DNA of 64,000 nucleotides from Micromonospora fulviviridis (GCF_014648395.1 NZ_BMRA01000010.1:1-64000); one strand, 5' to 3'. Positions 1 through 8,946 are shown, numbered from the stretch's first letter. The notes: generated from the letters alone by a model not told the origin. Numbers and translations: made by a program.

Positions 1-317
1 AAGGGCTGTCCCCATGATCAGCCGGGGTCGATACCGCCGCCCAGCAGGTTAAAGCTCAAGCTAAAAGGTGTCTCATAACTGATTGGTCCCCGCTGTGCCG
101 TCGACGAGGCCCTGCGATTGGGCGCGGGTTAAGGCCCTGGTCAGGGCGTCTGTGGCTTCTTGGCCGATCAGGTTGATTCAGGTGGTGGGGTCGTCGACGG
201 TGACGGTGGTGTGGTCGTAGACCCTGGACGGGCCGCCTGCGCTGTCGGGTGCGAGCCAGAGGACGGCGCAGCCGCTGTGGTGGAGTCGGCGATGCCCGCC
301 AGTGACGCGACCGAGAG
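1..317. other. Gene-free left edge
   Basis: No convincing gene is seen. On the minus strand there is a weak coding-like trace (reading through GCAVLWLAPDS, then an in-frame TGA, then INLIGQEATDALTR), which could be the decayed end of a small protein. I cannot assign it to a family. The terminator of the next gene lies at its right edge. Confidence 0.3.
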
Positions 318-348
318 CCGGTCGTGGAGCTTCGTACTCCACGACCGG
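318..348 (-). terminator. Strong hairpin terminator after the secreted repeat protein
   Basis: A perfect 12-bp inverted repeat (arms 318-329 and 337-348) encloses a 7-base loop. It starts 27 bases beyond the stop codon of the minus-strand gene that ends at 376. There is no clear U-tract, which is common for intrinsic terminators in GC-rich actinobacteria. Confidence 0.7.
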
Positions 349-375
349 CGGTTCAAGCGAGCAGCACCTCAGCCG

Positions 376-1080
376 TCACCAGCATCGCGACGTCTGGACC
401 TGGGGGTTCGCGGCGGTGCCGGGGGTGTTCAGGTTGGTGTCGTTGATCCATCCGTACGTGTTGCGGTTGACGTTGTAGGCCAGGTACCACAACACGTTGC
501 CGTACTGCCCGGCTGGGCCGCCGAAGAAGTAGCAGTGCAGCCGCATCGTCTCGTTGTTCGCGAACCCGTGGCCTGCGGGCCACATGGTCGAGGGCGAGTT
601 GCCCCAGACGACCAGATTCGGCGCGTTGATGACCTTGAACGACACGGAGCCGGGGTAGTCGCTGCCGTAGCCGGCGGGCAGGCACGGTTCTGCCTGCGGC
701 TGTGGGTTCGCGGCGGTGCCCGGCGTGTTCAGGTTTGTGTCGTTGATGAATCCTTGCGTCGCCCGGGTGTAGTTGTACGCCCAGTACCAAAGCTTGTTCC
801 CGTACTGTCCGGCCGGGCCGCCGAAGAAGTAGCACTGCAGCCACATCTCGTCATTCTGGCTGAACGTCCCGCTGCTCCCCCGGTTCATATTCGGATTCGC
901 CCGGAGATCCCCGGAACCAACCGCCCTCCACCAACTGGAACTTGCCGCAGCCTCCGCCGCCGGTTGCCCGGTGCGCTTTTCACCTGCCTGCGCACTGCCG
1001 GAGACCAGCACGGCCACGAGCGCGAAGGCCGCGACGAGCAACACACTCCCGAGCGTCCTCATACGTGGCTTGATCCACAT
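376..1080 (-). CDS. Secreted protein with two near-identical aromatic/SH3-like repeats
   Basis: A 234-residue exported protein. The start MWIKPRM was chosen because a purine-rich GGAAGGGGA lies just upstream; longer in-frame starts run into the regulator's region. Residues 7-32 form a signal peptide (basic start, hydrophobic core, AQA cleavage-like end). The mature part has two copies of a module of about 80 residues, each with the block CYFFGGPAGQYGN, a LWYxAYN block and the exact string DTNLNTPGTAANPQ. The copies are also close at DNA level (about 400-445 and 710-755). Each module has Cys residues that could form disulfides. Function is unknown; a cell-wall or surface-binding SH3-like fold is an inference. 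It is divergent from the membrane regulator at 1230, whose ectodomain shares the EMW...CY..GP...LWY pattern. Confidence 0.75.
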   Translation of the reverse strand: MWIKPRMRTLGSVLLVAAFALVAVLVSGSAQAGEKRTGQPAAEAAASSSWWRAVGSGDLRANPNMNRGSSGTFSQNDEMWLQCYFFGGPAGQYGNKLWYWAYNYTRATQGFINDTNLNTPGTAANPQPQAEPCLPAGYGSDYPGSVSFKVINAPNLVVWGNSPSTMWPAGHGFANNETMRLHCYFFGGPAGQYGNVLWYLAYNVNRNTYGWINDTNLNTPGTAANPQVQTSRCW

Positions 1081-1229
1081 TTCGGTTCCCCTTCCGGGCC
1101 GGTCCATCTCAGCGGTCTGTCCGCCAACAGCGTTCCTAACTCCCGGGAACGATGTACGGCAGCAGTCCTGGACCCGGACAATCAATTGCCGGACAACGAT
1201 GCCTGCCGCTGCGCGAGGATTGGAGACCG

Positions 1230-2126
1230 ATGGGTCGTCAACAGCGCCCGATAGATCCTTCCCGAGGTCCGGTCGCCGCGTTCGCCGCCGAGCTGCGCAA
1301 GTTGCGCGATGCGGCCGGAGCGCCGACCTATGCCGCAATGGCGAAGAAGGTCCATATCTCGAAGACCGTATTGTCAGAAGCCGCAGGCGGCACCCGCCCG
1401 CCCACCTGGCCAGCCGTCCGGTCGTACCTGCAAGCCGTGGACCTCACCGGCGAGGACGACATCGCGCGATGGCATTCGCGGTGGGAAGAGATGCGCGAGG
1501 AGGTCGCTCGACTCAGCGGCTCACCTTCAGCCAAACCGCTCGCTCCGGATCATCGCGACGATGGGCCGGACCCCTCGGTGGCCGACGCGACCCCGGACGC
1601 CGGGACGAACAGACGCCTGCGGGCGCGGCGGATGCGCCTCGCCGTCGGCATCGTGAGCGCGGCCTGCATCGCGGCCGTCCTAGCCATCGCCTTCGCGCCC
1701 GCTCCGCAGCCCGCAGCGCCCTCCACGGCGGACCAGCAGCCGCCCCCGATGAGGGTCGTCGTCGTCAGCAACATGATCGCCGTCGGACCGGACTCGATGA
1801 TCGAGGACACGACGCCGTCAGACCTGTCGACGGTGCCAAGAACCCGATGCGCGAGCCGCGGCTGCAAGATCCCAGGCACCGAGATGTGGTCTGGTGCGCT
1901 CGTGCACGCCACTTGCTACACCCACGGGCCGAAGGTCGTGAACTACAACCTCAACGCACCGGATGTCACCAATCCACATCGAGCAGCTTCGACGCTTTGG
2001 TACAAAGGGACGATGGCGTCCGGCAGTTCCGCGGGCTATCTGTCTGAGGTCTACGTCGCCGCCGCATATCGCGGAGGCCTCGGCCTTGCCGCCTGCCCGG
2101 AGACACCCACAAACAGCCTTCAATGA
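1230..2126 (+). CDS. Membrane-anchored XRE-type HTH regulator with SH3-like ectodomain
   Basis: A 298-residue protein. Residues about 9-72 form a helix-turn-helix of the XRE kind common in actinobacteria (AAELRKLRDAAG..., then YAAMAKKVHISKTVLSE). A charged linker follows, then one transmembrane helix at about 134-157, then an extracytoplasmic domain of about 130 residues with EMW, CY, GP and LWY motifs. The topology is cytoplasmic DNA binding with outside sensing. ATG 1230 is preferred over the in-frame ATG at 1152 because the HTH begins soon after it and a GA-rich stretch precedes it. The 149-bp gap to the divergent secreted gene probably holds both promoters. The ectodomain/secreted-repeat similarity suggests that the regulator monitors the same ligand or the partner protein; that is inference. 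Confidence 0.75.
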   Translation: MGRQQRPIDPSRGPVAAFAAELRKLRDAAGAPTYAAMAKKVHISKTVLSEAAGGTRPPTWPAVRSYLQAVDLTGEDDIARWHSRWEEMREEVARLSGSPSAKPLAPDHRDDGPDPSVADATPDAGTNRRLRARRMRLAVGIVSAACIAAVLAIAFAPAPQPAAPSTADQQPPPMRVVVVSNMIAVGPDSMIEDTTPSDLSTVPRTRCASRGCKIPGTEMWSGALVHATCYTHGPKVVNYNLNAPDVTNPHRAASTLWYKGTMASGSSAGYLSEVYVAAAYRGGLGLAACPETPTNSLQ

Positions 2127-2574
2127 CGTCCAGACGGTCGGGTGTCGGCGACGGGTGAAGACTGACCCTCTGGCGATGTCCTACCGTGGAGCGACGCGGA
2201 CATCGACCAGCTTCTGGCTGAGGCGGAGGTGCTTGTGAGGGCGAAGGGCTTCAGCCCCGCGGTTGGCTAGTGACCAGTGCCCGTCGGGACCGTCGCGGCG
2301 GATTTTGACAGGCGGTGCAACGGCTCTGTGGGCGGTCAGTGTGACAAGCAGCAGGAGTGGAAGATCAATCTCAGCACTGCCCCGACCAGCTTCCTGCTCG
2401 GTGACCTCTTCGGCGGCCCCGAAGTGTTCGCCCTGCTGAGATCGATGCTCCTCAAGCTGTCCCTCGCGCCTGGGCATCCGTAGACGGGTGGCACCAGTGA
2501 TGCCGACAGGAGGAAGCGACAAAACCGGCGAAAGCGACGACATTGCCGAGACGGCGTAGATACAGTCTCTTCCC
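2127..2574. other. Intergenic region upstream of the eCIS operon
   Basis: It contains a short orphan coding-like tail at about 2165-2269 in the plus direction (…DIDQLLAEAEVLVRAKGF then stop) with no start codon, and a copy of a dispersed repeat with its hairpin core at 2400-2424. The promoter of the eCIS operon must lie here or just beyond, but I see no clear -35/-10 pair. Confidence 0.4.
2400..2424 (+). repeat. Hairpin core of dispersed repeat, copy E
   Basis: The core GGTGACCTCTTCGGCG is followed by a CCCCGAAG arm, so CTTCGG and CCGAAG can pair. The same core recurs at 35407, 40330 and 56335. Only the 3' part of the repeat is recognisable here. It lies about 150 bp before the first eCIS gene. 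Confidence 0.6.
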
Positions 2575-3195
2575 GTGGCGGGTTTCCGGAGCATTGCGGC
2601 GGTCGGCAAGAGCATCGAGTTTGCGCTCGCTGCTGGCTTCGCCGCTGAGGAGCCGGTAAGGACCCATGCCACCCAGGTTCGGCTGGTGCGGACCGAGGAC
2701 TTCGACACCGCTTCGCCGACGTTGGTGCGTCCGGCGTTGTCGGTGCTCCTGTACCGGGTGGATTTCAACAAGACGATGAGGGCTAGTTGGTCGTCCGTAG
2801 GTGCGGTGGACGGGCGGGCGCACCTACCGGTCGATCTGCACTTCCTGTTGACGGCGTGGGCCGACAACGCCGAACACGAGCACCAGATCATCGGGCGGGC
2901 AATTCAGCTCCTGGAGGAGCTGGGAGCGCTGAGTGGCCCCTTGCTGCACCCGGACGGTGACTGGACTGCGAACGAGGCGGTACAGCTCTATCTCGAGGAC
3001 ATCTCGACCGATGACCTCATGCGCACGTTCGATAGCCTGACCTGCGACTTCCGGCTCAGTATCCCGTATGTCGCCAGGGTCGTGGTGGTATCTACCCGCG
3101 ATGGGGTGCCTCTGTCTGACGTGCTGACCCACGTTCAGGGCCTGCGCCCCGACCTTGCCGATGCCGGGGCCCGCACGGTCGGGGCGACGCGGTGA
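2575..3195 (+). CDS. eCIS Pvc16/DUF4255-type cap protein
   Basis: A 206-residue protein starting at GTG. It has the pattern of the DUF4255 (Pvc16_N) family: a short helical start, a β-rich core (SVLLYRVDFN, then LPVDLHFLLTAW), the helix HEHQIIGRAIQLLEE and a final SIPYVARVV strand. In contractile tails and eCIS this family is associated with the tube terminator or cap that ends sheath and tube polymerisation. It is the first gene of the plus-strand operon, and its TGA overlaps the GTG of the next gene by four bases. Family assignment is strong; the cap role is transferred from Photorhabdus PVC. Confidence 0.85.
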   Translation: MAGFRSIAAVGKSIEFALAAGFAAEEPVRTHATQVRLVRTEDFDTASPTLVRPALSVLLYRVDFNKTMRASWSSVGAVDGRAHLPVDLHFLLTAWADNAEHEHQIIGRAIQLLEELGALSGPLLHPDGDWTANEAVQLYLEDISTDDLMRTFDSLTCDFRLSIPYVARVVVVSTRDGVPLSDVLTHVQGLRPDLADAGARTVGATR

Positions 3196-4070
3196 ACGAG
3201 ATCCTTTCACCGGTGTGGGACGAGCATGTCAGGCGGCTTCGGCTCGGCATCGCACCGCGCGACGCGTTGAGCGGGCGAGACGTCTTTGACGGGCTCGACT
3301 TGCACCTGGAAGATGTGCCGCGGCCGCATCCCGTTCGGTTGTCGGCGATCGCGGCAGCCGACGACGCAATCGGGCTACCGAGGATCCGCCCCAACCCGTC
3401 CGGTCGGTTCGCCATCGCCTTCGGGGGCCCGTCCACTGATCGGCCCCGCCTGGTGCTGCGCATTGTCGACTCACGCCGGCGATATGTGCCCCGGCGCCTG
3501 TCGGTGCCGGTACCACACCTCGCTACAGTGCGGGCTTTTGAGCGAGGCCACGACATCGACCCGACGCGGCCGTTGGCGGCCCGGGCCTGCCGCCCGGTGC
3601 TATTTCCCGGAGCGGACCACGGTGCCCTGCCCAGCGCTACAGTGCTGCGCGGCCGGGTCACCTGGGGAGCCGGCGGCCCACCGGCGCCGTGGGTGAGGGT
3701 GGAGGCACGGCCGACCGCCGGCCACGGGCCGGTGCGGTGGCGCGGACATGGCGACGACCGCGGTGAGTTCGTGCTCGTCATCGGCGCTCTGCCGTTGCAA
3801 CTGGCCAAGCGGCCAGCCCGGACGGTCGATGTCGAGGTCGTGGTGCGCGCACGGCCCTTGCCGCCGTCGGGCACGCCCGTCGACTCGCCGGCCGGCAGCC
3901 GGGAGGACCCGCTGTGGCACCTGCCGATTGAACCGGTGGGAAACCTGGACCCGGCCGACGGGGTGAGCACCGGCGCCGCCGTCCCCGCCGGTTACACAAA
4001 GATCGCCGTGCAGACGGTGCGGTGCTGGCGCGGCGGTGTTACTCGGCCACCGCCGTTCGTCCTTACCTGA
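3192..4070 (+). CDS. eCIS-associated β-rich protein, carboxypeptidase-regulatory-like
   Basis: A 292-residue protein with a GTG start overlapping the previous stop (GTGA). It has no signal peptide or membrane segment. The N-terminal half contains β-strand-like blocks (LVLRIVDSRRRYVPRRL). The central part (ATVLRGRVTWG...PWVRVEARP...DDRGEFVLVIG) resembles the carboxypeptidase-regulatory/transthyretin-like fold seen in a gene at this position in actinobacterial eCIS loci. The role is unknown; a structural accessory of the particle is likely. It lies 10 bases before the sheath gene. Confidence 0.6.
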   Translation: MNEILSPVWDEHVRRLRLGIAPRDALSGRDVFDGLDLHLEDVPRPHPVRLSAIAAADDAIGLPRIRPNPSGRFAIAFGGPSTDRPRLVLRIVDSRRRYVPRRLSVPVPHLATVRAFERGHDIDPTRPLAARACRPVLFPGADHGALPSATVLRGRVTWGAGGPPAPWVRVEARPTAGHGPVRWRGHGDDRGEFVLVIGALPLQLAKRPARTVDVEVVVRARPLPPSGTPVDSPAGSREDPLWHLPIEPVGNLDPADGVSTGAAVPAGYTKIAVQTVRCWRGGVTRPPPFVLT

Positions 4071-4080
4071 GAGGAAGACC

Positions 4081-5913
4081 ATGCCTGAGTACCTTGCTCC
4101 GGGCGTGTTCGTCGAAGAGACTAGCTTCCGGTCGAAGTCGATCGAGGGCGTGCCCACCTCGACGACAGGCTTCGCCGGGGTCACCCGGTACGGACCGGTC
4201 CAGTACCCCGGCGGTCCGCGCGCGACCGAACCCAGGCTCGTCACCAGCTACGTCGAGTTCGAACGGGTCTACGGCAAGCTGCAGCCGCTCGATACCAGCC
4301 GGCTGCCGTACGTCGCCCACGCGGCCCGCGCGTTCTTCCTCAACGGCGGACGGCGCCTGTACATCTCCCGCGTCTACAGGCCCGTCTCAGGAGACGCCGG
4401 TCTGGCGTCCATCGACGTGTCGGTGCCGTCGCCGACACCGTCGGTCGCGCGGTTACGGGCCCGCTGGCCGGGCTACGCGGGCAACGTCGCGGTTACCGTG
4501 CAGGCGGTACGCAGCGGCGACGTAGGCCTCCACACGGGCAGTGCCGCGTGCGCCAACCTTGTCGGTGACGGATCTGTGCTCGAGGTCGTGCCACAGTCTG
4601 ACCAGCTGCCCGGGCCGCTCACCCCAATCGATTTCACCCGGCTGCGTATCGTTCGGAAGAACCCGGACAAGACACAGACATTCCTCGACGCCCAGGGCAA
4701 CCCGGCGCCGCCGGCGGTCTCCGCATGGCTGCTTCCGGTGCAAGTGTCGGTGACGGTGGCGGTCGACGACGACCGGCAGGACCACTACCCCCGGCTTGAC
4801 CTCGACCCGTCGGGACCCCGCGCCATCGGAAAGATCCTCGCGCTGGACGACCCGGAGGACGAGGACTGCGTCGTCTGGTTCGACTACGACTTCACCTCGA
4901 CCAGCACGAACCCGATCTGGCTGCTCAAGGGGCTGGTGGGCGACGGCAAGCCGTGCAGGACGTTCCGGCTCGAGGGTGGCAAGGACGGGGTGCCGCCGGG
5001 GCCGGACGACCTTCAGGGCAAGCCGGCCGACCCTGATGTGGCCGAGCGTAAGGCCACTGGCCTGGAAGCGTTGGCGGAGGTGGACGACATCGCCATTGTC
5101 GCGCTGCCCGATGCCGGTGCGTTGGACACGCCGGAGCAGCGGCAGGTTGCCACTCAATATCTGATAGACCACGCAGAGGCCTGCAAGTACCGCATCGCGG
5201 TGGTGGACGGGCCGTTTGGCGCGTCGATGAACGAGATCCGCGCGTTCCGCGGCAACTTCGACTCCAAGTACGCCGCGCTCTACCACCCCTGGGTGGAGGT
5301 GCTTGACCCGAACAGCCCGACCGTGCCCGGGGTGCCGGTGCAGAAGCTGTGCCTGCCGCCGTCAGGCTTCGTCACCGGGATCTACGCGCGCACCGACGTC
5401 GCGCGTGGCGTTTTCAAGGCGCCGGCGAACGAGGTCGTGTTCGGGTTGACGCGGTTCGAGATGAACATCAACCAGGGCCGCAACGAGGTCCTGAACCCTG
5501 AGCACATCAATGCGCTGCGCCTCTTTCCCGGTCGTGGTCACCGCGTGTGGGGCGCTCGCACGCTCAGTTCGGACCCTGAGTGGCTGTACGTCAACGTGCG
5601 GCGGCTGTTCATCTACCTGGAGCACTCCATCGACAAGGCGACCCAGTGGGCGGTGTTCGAACCGAACGGGGAGCCGCTGTGGCGCAACATCGCCCGCACC
5701 GTCAAGGACTTCCTCGAGGTCCAGTGGCGAAACGGAGCGCTGCTCGGCACAACTCCCGACCAGGCGTACTTCGTACGTTGCGACCGCACCACCATGACGC
5801 AGAACGATCTCGACAATGGCCGGCTCATCTGTCTGATCGGGGTGGCGCCGGTGAAGCCGGCGGAGTTCGTGGTCTTCCGGATCGGACAGTTCACCGCGGA
5901 CGCCCGCGGCTGA
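4081..5913 (+). CDS. eCIS tail sheath protein 1
   Basis: A 610-residue phage-tail-sheath family protein, forming the contractile outer tube. The start MPEYLAPGVFVEE, 12 bases after GAGAGGAAG, is the classic sheath N-terminus; upstream in-frame starts are rejected. The N-terminal arm carries PTSTTGFAG and a FFLNGGRRLYISRVY block typical of the family. The middle (residues about 120-350) is an elaborated variable domain. The C-terminal domain contains SPDPEWLYVNVRRLF-like, WAVFEPN and GVAPVKPAEFVVFRI motifs, which form the donor-strand mesh in known sheaths. Its tube partner follows 16 bases later. Confidence 0.95.
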   Translation: MPEYLAPGVFVEETSFRSKSIEGVPTSTTGFAGVTRYGPVQYPGGPRATEPRLVTSYVEFERVYGKLQPLDTSRLPYVAHAARAFFLNGGRRLYISRVYRPVSGDAGLASIDVSVPSPTPSVARLRARWPGYAGNVAVTVQAVRSGDVGLHTGSAACANLVGDGSVLEVVPQSDQLPGPLTPIDFTRLRIVRKNPDKTQTFLDAQGNPAPPAVSAWLLPVQVSVTVAVDDDRQDHYPRLDLDPSGPRAIGKILALDDPEDEDCVVWFDYDFTSTSTNPIWLLKGLVGDGKPCRTFRLEGGKDGVPPGPDDLQGKPADPDVAERKATGLEALAEVDDIAIVALPDAGALDTPEQRQVATQYLIDHAEACKYRIAVVDGPFGASMNEIRAFRGNFDSKYAALYHPWVEVLDPNSPTVPGVPVQKLCLPPSGFVTGIYARTDVARGVFKAPANEVVFGLTRFEMNINQGRNEVLNPEHINALRLFPGRGHRVWGARTLSSDPEWLYVNVRRLFIYLEHSIDKATQWAVFEPNGEPLWRNIARTVKDFLEVQWRNGALLGTTPDQAYFVRCDRTTMTQNDLDNGRLICLIGVAPVKPAEFVVFRIGQFTADARG

Positions 5914-5929
5914 CAAGAGGAGACGGACC

Positions 5930-6382
5930 GTGGCAGCCAAGCGTGACAACCCGTACGGGGCATTCAACTTTCGGGTGGAGTTCGGCGACGTGGACGGCGG
6001 GGGCCCCATCGAGGCCGGGTTCTCCGACGTGTCCGGCCTGGGCAACGAGATCAACTTCTCCGAATACCGCACCGGCGTCGACAAGTTCAACACGATGCGC
6101 AAGGTTGCGAACACCTTCAAGCTCGACGAGGTCACGCTGAAGCGGGGCCTGGTCGGCTCCACCGACATCTTCGAGTGGATCAAGGCGGTGCGCGACGGCC
6201 GGTACCAGCCACGCACCGTCACCATCGTGATGCTCGACGAGTCCCGCAACGAGGTGCTCAACATCGTCCTGCGCAACGCCCAGCCGAAGAAGTGGGTCGG
6301 CCCGACGCTCGCCGCCAAGGGCGGCGGCGAGGTAGCGCTGGAGGAACTGCACCTGGTGCACGAGGGCATCGAGTACGAGTGA
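5930..6382 (+). CDS. eCIS inner tube protein 1 (gp19-like)
   Basis: A 150-residue T4 gp19/Pvc1-type tube protein; hexamers of this family stack inside the sheath. A GTG start follows AAGAGGAGA. Family marks are DNPYGAFNFRVEF at the N-terminus, GFSDVSGLGNEI, the TLKRGLVGS loop, and the end block PKKWVGPTLAAKGGGEVALEE, then LHLVHEGIE. Length and layout match the family with no insertion. It is paired with sheath 1; a second, diverged tube gene lies at 8458. Confidence 0.95.
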   Translation: MAAKRDNPYGAFNFRVEFGDVDGGGPIEAGFSDVSGLGNEINFSEYRTGVDKFNTMRKVANTFKLDEVTLKRGLVGSTDIFEWIKAVRDGRYQPRTVTIVMLDESRNEVLNIVLRNAQPKKWVGPTLAAKGGGEVALEELHLVHEGIEYE

Positions 6383-6395
6383 CGGGGGCGGACCG

Positions 6396-8465
6396 GTGAC
6401 GGTGGACATCGCGGGCGTGGCGGGAGGCGCGCCGCCGTTCGCGCTGGGCGCGCCCGGCGTGTACTTCGCGTCGGCCGCGCGGGCGCCGCGGCTGGTCGTC
6501 GAGCCGATGGACGAGGTCGCATTCGTCGGTGTCGCCCCGCGCGGCCCTGCCTGGGAGCCGGTCGACGATCCGACCCTGGTCGAGGCCGGCGTCGCGTACG
6601 CACGGTCCGTGGCAGTCGCCGTCGACAGCTGGGACGGATACTTGGAGCGCTTCGGTGGCTTCGAGGGCGAGGGCCTGCTCCCGCACGCCGTTGCCACCTT
6701 TTTCGCCCAGGGCGGCCGGCGCGCCCACATCGTACGGATCGTCCATCGGGGACCAGATCGGCCGGACGTCGGCCGACCACCCCCTGGATGCGCGCGTCTG
6801 CAGCTCACCTCACCGGTGTGCATCACCGGCGGCGCTCCGCTGGCCCTCCGGGCCCGCAACGAGGGCTCCTGGGGCAACCGGCTGGTCGTCCGGTTGACAT
6901 TCCCGTCCCGGCCGGTGCACGCCCAGCCGCTGACCGAGTCGACGCTGCGCCTGGACCCCGGCGGGTCGCTGCCGGCCGGCGCGCTGCTGCGGATTCGCTC
7001 GGCTGGGCGCGTCGCCGTCGCGTTCGTCTCCGCCCTGCGCCGGGTCGGCCGACGTGGTGATCCGCGCCACGATCTCGTTGCCGTGCTCGACCGGCCGGTT
7101 GTGATGGCCGGACCGGCCGTGGTCGAACTGGTCACCGCCGAACTCCTGGTGACTGACGAGGACCCGGCACGGCTGCGCCAGGAGCACTTCCCCGGGCTGG
7201 GTCTGCACCCCGCACACCCGCGGTTCCTGCCCGATGTAGTGCGGCAGGAGTCTCGCCTGGTCGACGTGCTTGGCGACGACGGCGGGCAGGTGGAACTGGT
7301 CGACCCGGCGGCCACCGAGGTGATCGCTCGTGGCTACGGCGGAGCCGACCGGTGGCACCTGATCACGCCCGAGGACTTCTTCGGTCGTCTGACCGATGGC
7401 GATGACACCGGCGTGGAGGGACTGGACTGCCTGCTCGGCGCGCCCGGGGCCGCGACCGTGGTGGTCCCTGACCTTTACCGCGCCGAGCGGCTGCCGCCCG
7501 CCCCGCCCGCCCCGACGCCTGCGCCTGACCCGCAGTTCCGCCCGTGCCGCCCGGCGACCCCTTCACGCGCGACCGGCAGTGCACACGGGCCCGGGCTGGC
7601 CAGCCTGCGGCTGGACCCCACCGCGCCCAAGGTGCTCGAGCGTATTGTGGCGCTTCAGCAGCGGCTGGTCGCCGTCGCCGAGCGGCTGAACCTGGTCGCC
7701 CTGCTCGACGTGCCGCCGGGACTGCTGGCACGGCAGGTACTGGCCTGGCGGAGCTCGTTCGACTCCTCCCACGCGGCGGCCTACCACCCGTGGCTACGCG
7801 CCCCCGCCGATGAGCCTGCGCCCGCCGGTGCGCAACGCGTTGCCGGACGTCCTGTTCGGCGCGACCCAACCGGTCCATTGCTACTCCTGCCGCCGTCGGC
7901 GGTGGCAGCCGGCATCATCGCCCGGTGTGAGCTGCGTCAGGGCGTCAGCCGCGGTCCGGCCAACGAGCCCGCGTTCGGCGTGGTCGACGTGGCCGAACGG
8001 GTCGATGGCGAGCGGCACACCGAACTGCATGGTCTCGGCGTCAATGTGTTCTTGCCCGAGCCGGACGGGGTGCGGCTGACCGGCTGCCGGACCCTGGCCA
8101 CAGACCGGGCGTGGCGGCAACTCACCGCCCGGCGACTGCTGCTGCTCATCGAACGGGTGGTGCGACGGCAGCTGCAGTGGACCGTCTTCGAACCCGACGG
8201 CACCCAGCTGCGGGCCGGGCTGCAGCGCCAGCTCGACCAGCTTCTCGCGGACCTGTCCGCCGAAGGTGCCTTCGCCGGTGCCACACCGGAGACATCCTGG
8301 TTCGTGCACGTCGCTTCCGGTCCCGGTGTGGGCCGGGTGGTGGTCGAGGTGGGAGTCGCGCCGTCCGAACCCGCAGAGTTCATCGTGGTGCGGGTCGCGA
8401 TCAATGCCGAGGGCGCCACGGAGACCAGCCTGTCAGTCGGGCCGGGGGTGATCCGCCATGGCTGA
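6396..8465 (+). CDS. eCIS tail sheath protein 2 (enlarged)
   Basis: A 689-residue second sheath paralogue, starting at GTG 13 bases after tube 1. The N-terminus (GAPGVYFASA, EVAFVGVAPRGPAW) and C-terminus (QWTVFEPDGTQL, then GVAPSEPAEFIVVRV) match the sheath family, while the centre is longer and diverged. A proline-rich insertion (residues about 366-402, PPAPPAPTPAPDP) interrupts the central domain. It could be a specialised sheath subunit near the baseplate or cap, like the minor sheaths of Photorhabdus PVC. The last 8 bases overlap tube 2. Confidence 0.88.
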   Translation: MTVDIAGVAGGAPPFALGAPGVYFASAARAPRLVVEPMDEVAFVGVAPRGPAWEPVDDPTLVEAGVAYARSVAVAVDSWDGYLERFGGFEGEGLLPHAVATFFAQGGRRAHIVRIVHRGPDRPDVGRPPPGCARLQLTSPVCITGGAPLALRARNEGSWGNRLVVRLTFPSRPVHAQPLTESTLRLDPGGSLPAGALLRIRSAGRVAVAFVSALRRVGRRGDPRHDLVAVLDRPVVMAGPAVVELVTAELLVTDEDPARLRQEHFPGLGLHPAHPRFLPDVVRQESRLVDVLGDDGGQVELVDPAATEVIARGYGGADRWHLITPEDFFGRLTDGDDTGVEGLDCLLGAPGAATVVVPDLYRAERLPPAPPAPTPAPDPQFRPCRPATPSRATGSAHGPGLASLRLDPTAPKVLERIVALQQRLVAVAERLNLVALLDVPPGLLARQVLAWRSSFDSSHAAAYHPWLRAPADEPAPAGAQRVAGRPVRRDPTGPLLLLPPSAVAAGIIARCELRQGVSRGPANEPAFGVVDVAERVDGERHTELHGLGVNVFLPEPDGVRLTGCRTLATDRAWRQLTARRLLLLIERVVRRQLQWTVFEPDGTQLRAGLQRQLDQLLADLSAEGAFAGATPETSWFVHVASGPGVGRVVVEVGVAPSEPAEFIVVRVAINAEGATETSLSVGPGVIRHG

Positions 8466-8946
8466 CCTATTCGCCCGCGCGTTCCGGTTCCGCGTGACCC
8501 TGTCGCCGTCGCCGAAACCCGGTGCGCCGCCCGGCGGAGGGACCCTGGGGGATGGCGCATTCCAGGAGTGCTCCGGCCTGGACCTGGAGATGGACGTCGC
8601 CGAGTACGTCGAAGGTGGCCGGAACAACGGCGTCATCCAGCGAGCCGGGCGCGCCAAGGTGACCCGAATCGTCCTGCGGCGCGGCATGCTCCATCCGGCC
8701 GCCGGCCGGGTCGACGGCGACCTGTGGCGGTGGTTCCAGGACGTGGTCGATGGGGTGCGCCCGCTGCGGCGCTACGACGGCACCATCGCCGTCCTCGACG
8801 AGGACGAACAGCCCGTCGCCGTCTGGACTTTCACCCGCGGACTGCCGGCGAAGGTGGTCGGACCACAGCTCAACGCGCGCACCGGCGAGGTGGCTATCGA
8901 AGAGCTGCAGATCGCCCATGAGGGCCTGCGCTTGGAGGCGAGTTGA
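8458..8946 (+). CDS. eCIS inner tube protein 2 (gp19-like, diverged)
   Basis: A 162-residue gp19-family tube protein whose ATG lies inside sheath 2. Motifs are FRFRVTLSPS, FQECSGLDLEMDVAEY, IVLRRGMLH and GPQLNARTGEVAIEELQIAHE. Compared with tube 1 it has a short Gly/Pro-rich insertion near residues 20-32 and a longer YVEGGRNNGVIQ loop. It probably forms the first tube layer or a baseplate adaptor rather than the main tube, as Pvc5 does; that is inference from order. Its stop overlaps the next ATG (TGATG). Confidence 0.9.
   Translation: MADLFARAFRFRVTLSPSPKPGAPPGGGTLGDGAFQECSGLDLEMDVAEYVEGGRNNGVIQRAGRAKVTRIVLRRGMLHPAAGRVDGDLWRWFQDVVDGVRPLRRYDGTIAVLDEDEQPVAVWTFTRGLPAKVVGPQLNARTGEVAIEELQIAHEGLRLEAS

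Noticed and set aside
160..1254. Plus-strand 364-residue open frame opposite the secreted repeat protein
   Set aside because: Its codons are the complement of a clear signal-peptide protein; no ribosome site and no motif.
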